Source of the DNA: Anaerolineae bacterium
GTDB taxonomy: Bacteria > Chloroflexota > Anaerolineae > Anaerolineales > Villigracilaceae
DNA length: 6,204 bases
Assembly (NCBI GenBank): GCA_003524705.1
Contig: DQGV01000196.1
Coordinates: forward strand, 1-6,204
Direction of reading: 5' to 3'
Part shown: piece by piece, positions 5,531 to 6,204 of the stretch
Layout of the letters: each line of letters starts with the position of its first letter
Position numbering within the stretch: the stretch's first letter is position 1
Made by a program: the position numbers and the translations under genes
The notes under the pieces: model-generated
Database searches by the model: none
Told to the model about the DNA's origin: nothing
The model's input: the letters and a program-made list of their open reading frames with translations, nothing else

Positions 5531-6204
5531 ATGGAATCAACACCTTCTTATCAAAAAATCATAAATTTATTAGCAGAAAGCTATTGGATGCATATTGATA
5601 AGTGTTTACTTGCAAATCCTCATTTAGTAAAAACTGCTCCTGGTTTTTTGATTTCTCCAGAAAAGGTAATTTTATATCTAGGGAAAACTCATTTAGGTAT
5701 TGAGTACATTGGACCAGAAAGGGTAGATAAAAATCCTGATGAGCTGAAAATAAGTATTCAAGTTATTGATTTATACGACTCTGAAGATAGTTTTTTAGAA
5801 AAAATTATTGGTTTTATTTATGATGATGGAGCATCAAATATAGGAACTATGCCCATCCCAACCTTTTCTGAAGGTTTAATATTACCTACTAATCGAGGTG
5901 CAGATAAACTTGAAGAATTAAAGTGGCATATTAATGCTCAAGATGGTATGACAATATTTAACCCTACCCACCCTATAGTTAGTAAGAACGAGTTCACTCG
6001 TATAATTAATGGTCTGTTTTTTGATGCTAATGAAAAAGGTCTTCTCACTAGGCATATCAAATGGATTGACTTTATCCCTGTAATTAATAGTGACATAGAA
6101 GATAAAAAAGAAATGCTTAAGGTAGATTTATCTGTTTATAACAAAAATTTAGCCGAACAAAATGGTAAGTATCACTATCCACTTCCAGATCAGTACGATT
6201 ATCA
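5531..6204 (+). CDS. Hypothetical protein, AT-rich, 3' end outside window
   Basis: An open frame runs from ATG 5531 to the window end with no stop, giving 224 complete codons. An in-frame TAA at 5519-5521 makes this ATG the first possible start. A ribosome site is weak: AAGGG at 5514-5518 is 12 nt away. An in-frame ATG at 5588 is an alternative. I do not recognise the protein. It has no signal peptide or membrane span, and is mixed charged and hydrophobic with many Ile, Asp and Lys, as in a soluble globular protein. Visible landmarks are MHIDKCLLANPHL (residues 20-32), FIYDDGASNIG (about 95-105) and YHYPLPDQYDY near the cut. Base composition is about 20-35% GC in sampled lines, clearly below the other genes, and ATA and AGG codons are used more freely. 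This suggests a horizontally acquired or accessory gene. The coding call rests on frame length and amino-acid texture. Confidence 0.7.
   Translation, partial: MESTPSYQKIINLLAESYWMHIDKCLLANPHLVKTAPGFLISPEKVILYLGKTHLGIEYIGPERVDKNPDELKISIQVIDLYDSEDSFLEKIIGFIYDDGASNIGTMPIPTFSEGLILPTNRGADKLEELKWHINAQDGMTIFNPTHPIVSKNEFTRIINGLFFDANEKGLLTRHIKWIDFIPVINSDIEDKKEMLKVDLSVYNKNLAEQNGKYHYPLPDQYDY

Overview
The window is 6.2 kb of a bacterial chromosome with six protein genes, all on the + strand. The first is cut by the left edge and the last by the right edge. The likely source is a low-to-moderate GC member of the Chloroflexota, probably class Anaerolineae. This is inference from three things: a lipoprotein with a long Thr/Pro-rich linker after its lipobox, a typical mix of catabolic and one-carbon genes, and short palindromic repeats in the gaps. 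No rRNA, tRNA, CRISPR array or transposase gene was found.

Layout: (1) 1-1131, an M20-family metal-dependent amidohydrolase lacking its N-terminus. (2) 1132-1214, a degenerate palindromic repeat. (3) 1231-2106, an AcsE/MetH-type methyltetrahydrofolate:corrinoid methyltransferase, closed by a strong intrinsic terminator. (4) 2157-2208, a second, unrelated GC-rich palindromic repeat lying just before the ribosome binding site of the next gene. (5) 2219-3292, a secreted lipoprotein of the alpha/beta-hydrolase (prolyl-oligopeptidase-like) type, followed by a perfect 13-bp terminator hairpin. (6) 3355-4287, a homocysteine S-methyltransferase (mmuM). (7) 4292-4391, two related palindromic repeats, the second followed by a T-run. 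(8) 4413-5465, a proline-racemase-superfamily enzyme with a Ser/Cys pair at the catalytic positions. (9) 5531-6204, an AT-rich open frame with no stop before the window end and no recognised function.

The genes do not look like one operon. Gaps are 60-125 nt and hold terminators or repeats, so most genes are probably transcribed separately. A loose theme is scavenging of amino-acid-like compounds: amide hydrolysis, extracellular ester or peptide hydrolysis and hydroxyproline/proline conversion, with methyl transfer through folate, corrinoid and homocysteine. I see no convincing new multigene system. The items most worth a second look are the several palindromic repeats in gene leaders, the Ser/Cys active site of the racemase homologue, and the AT-rich unknown gene at the right edge.
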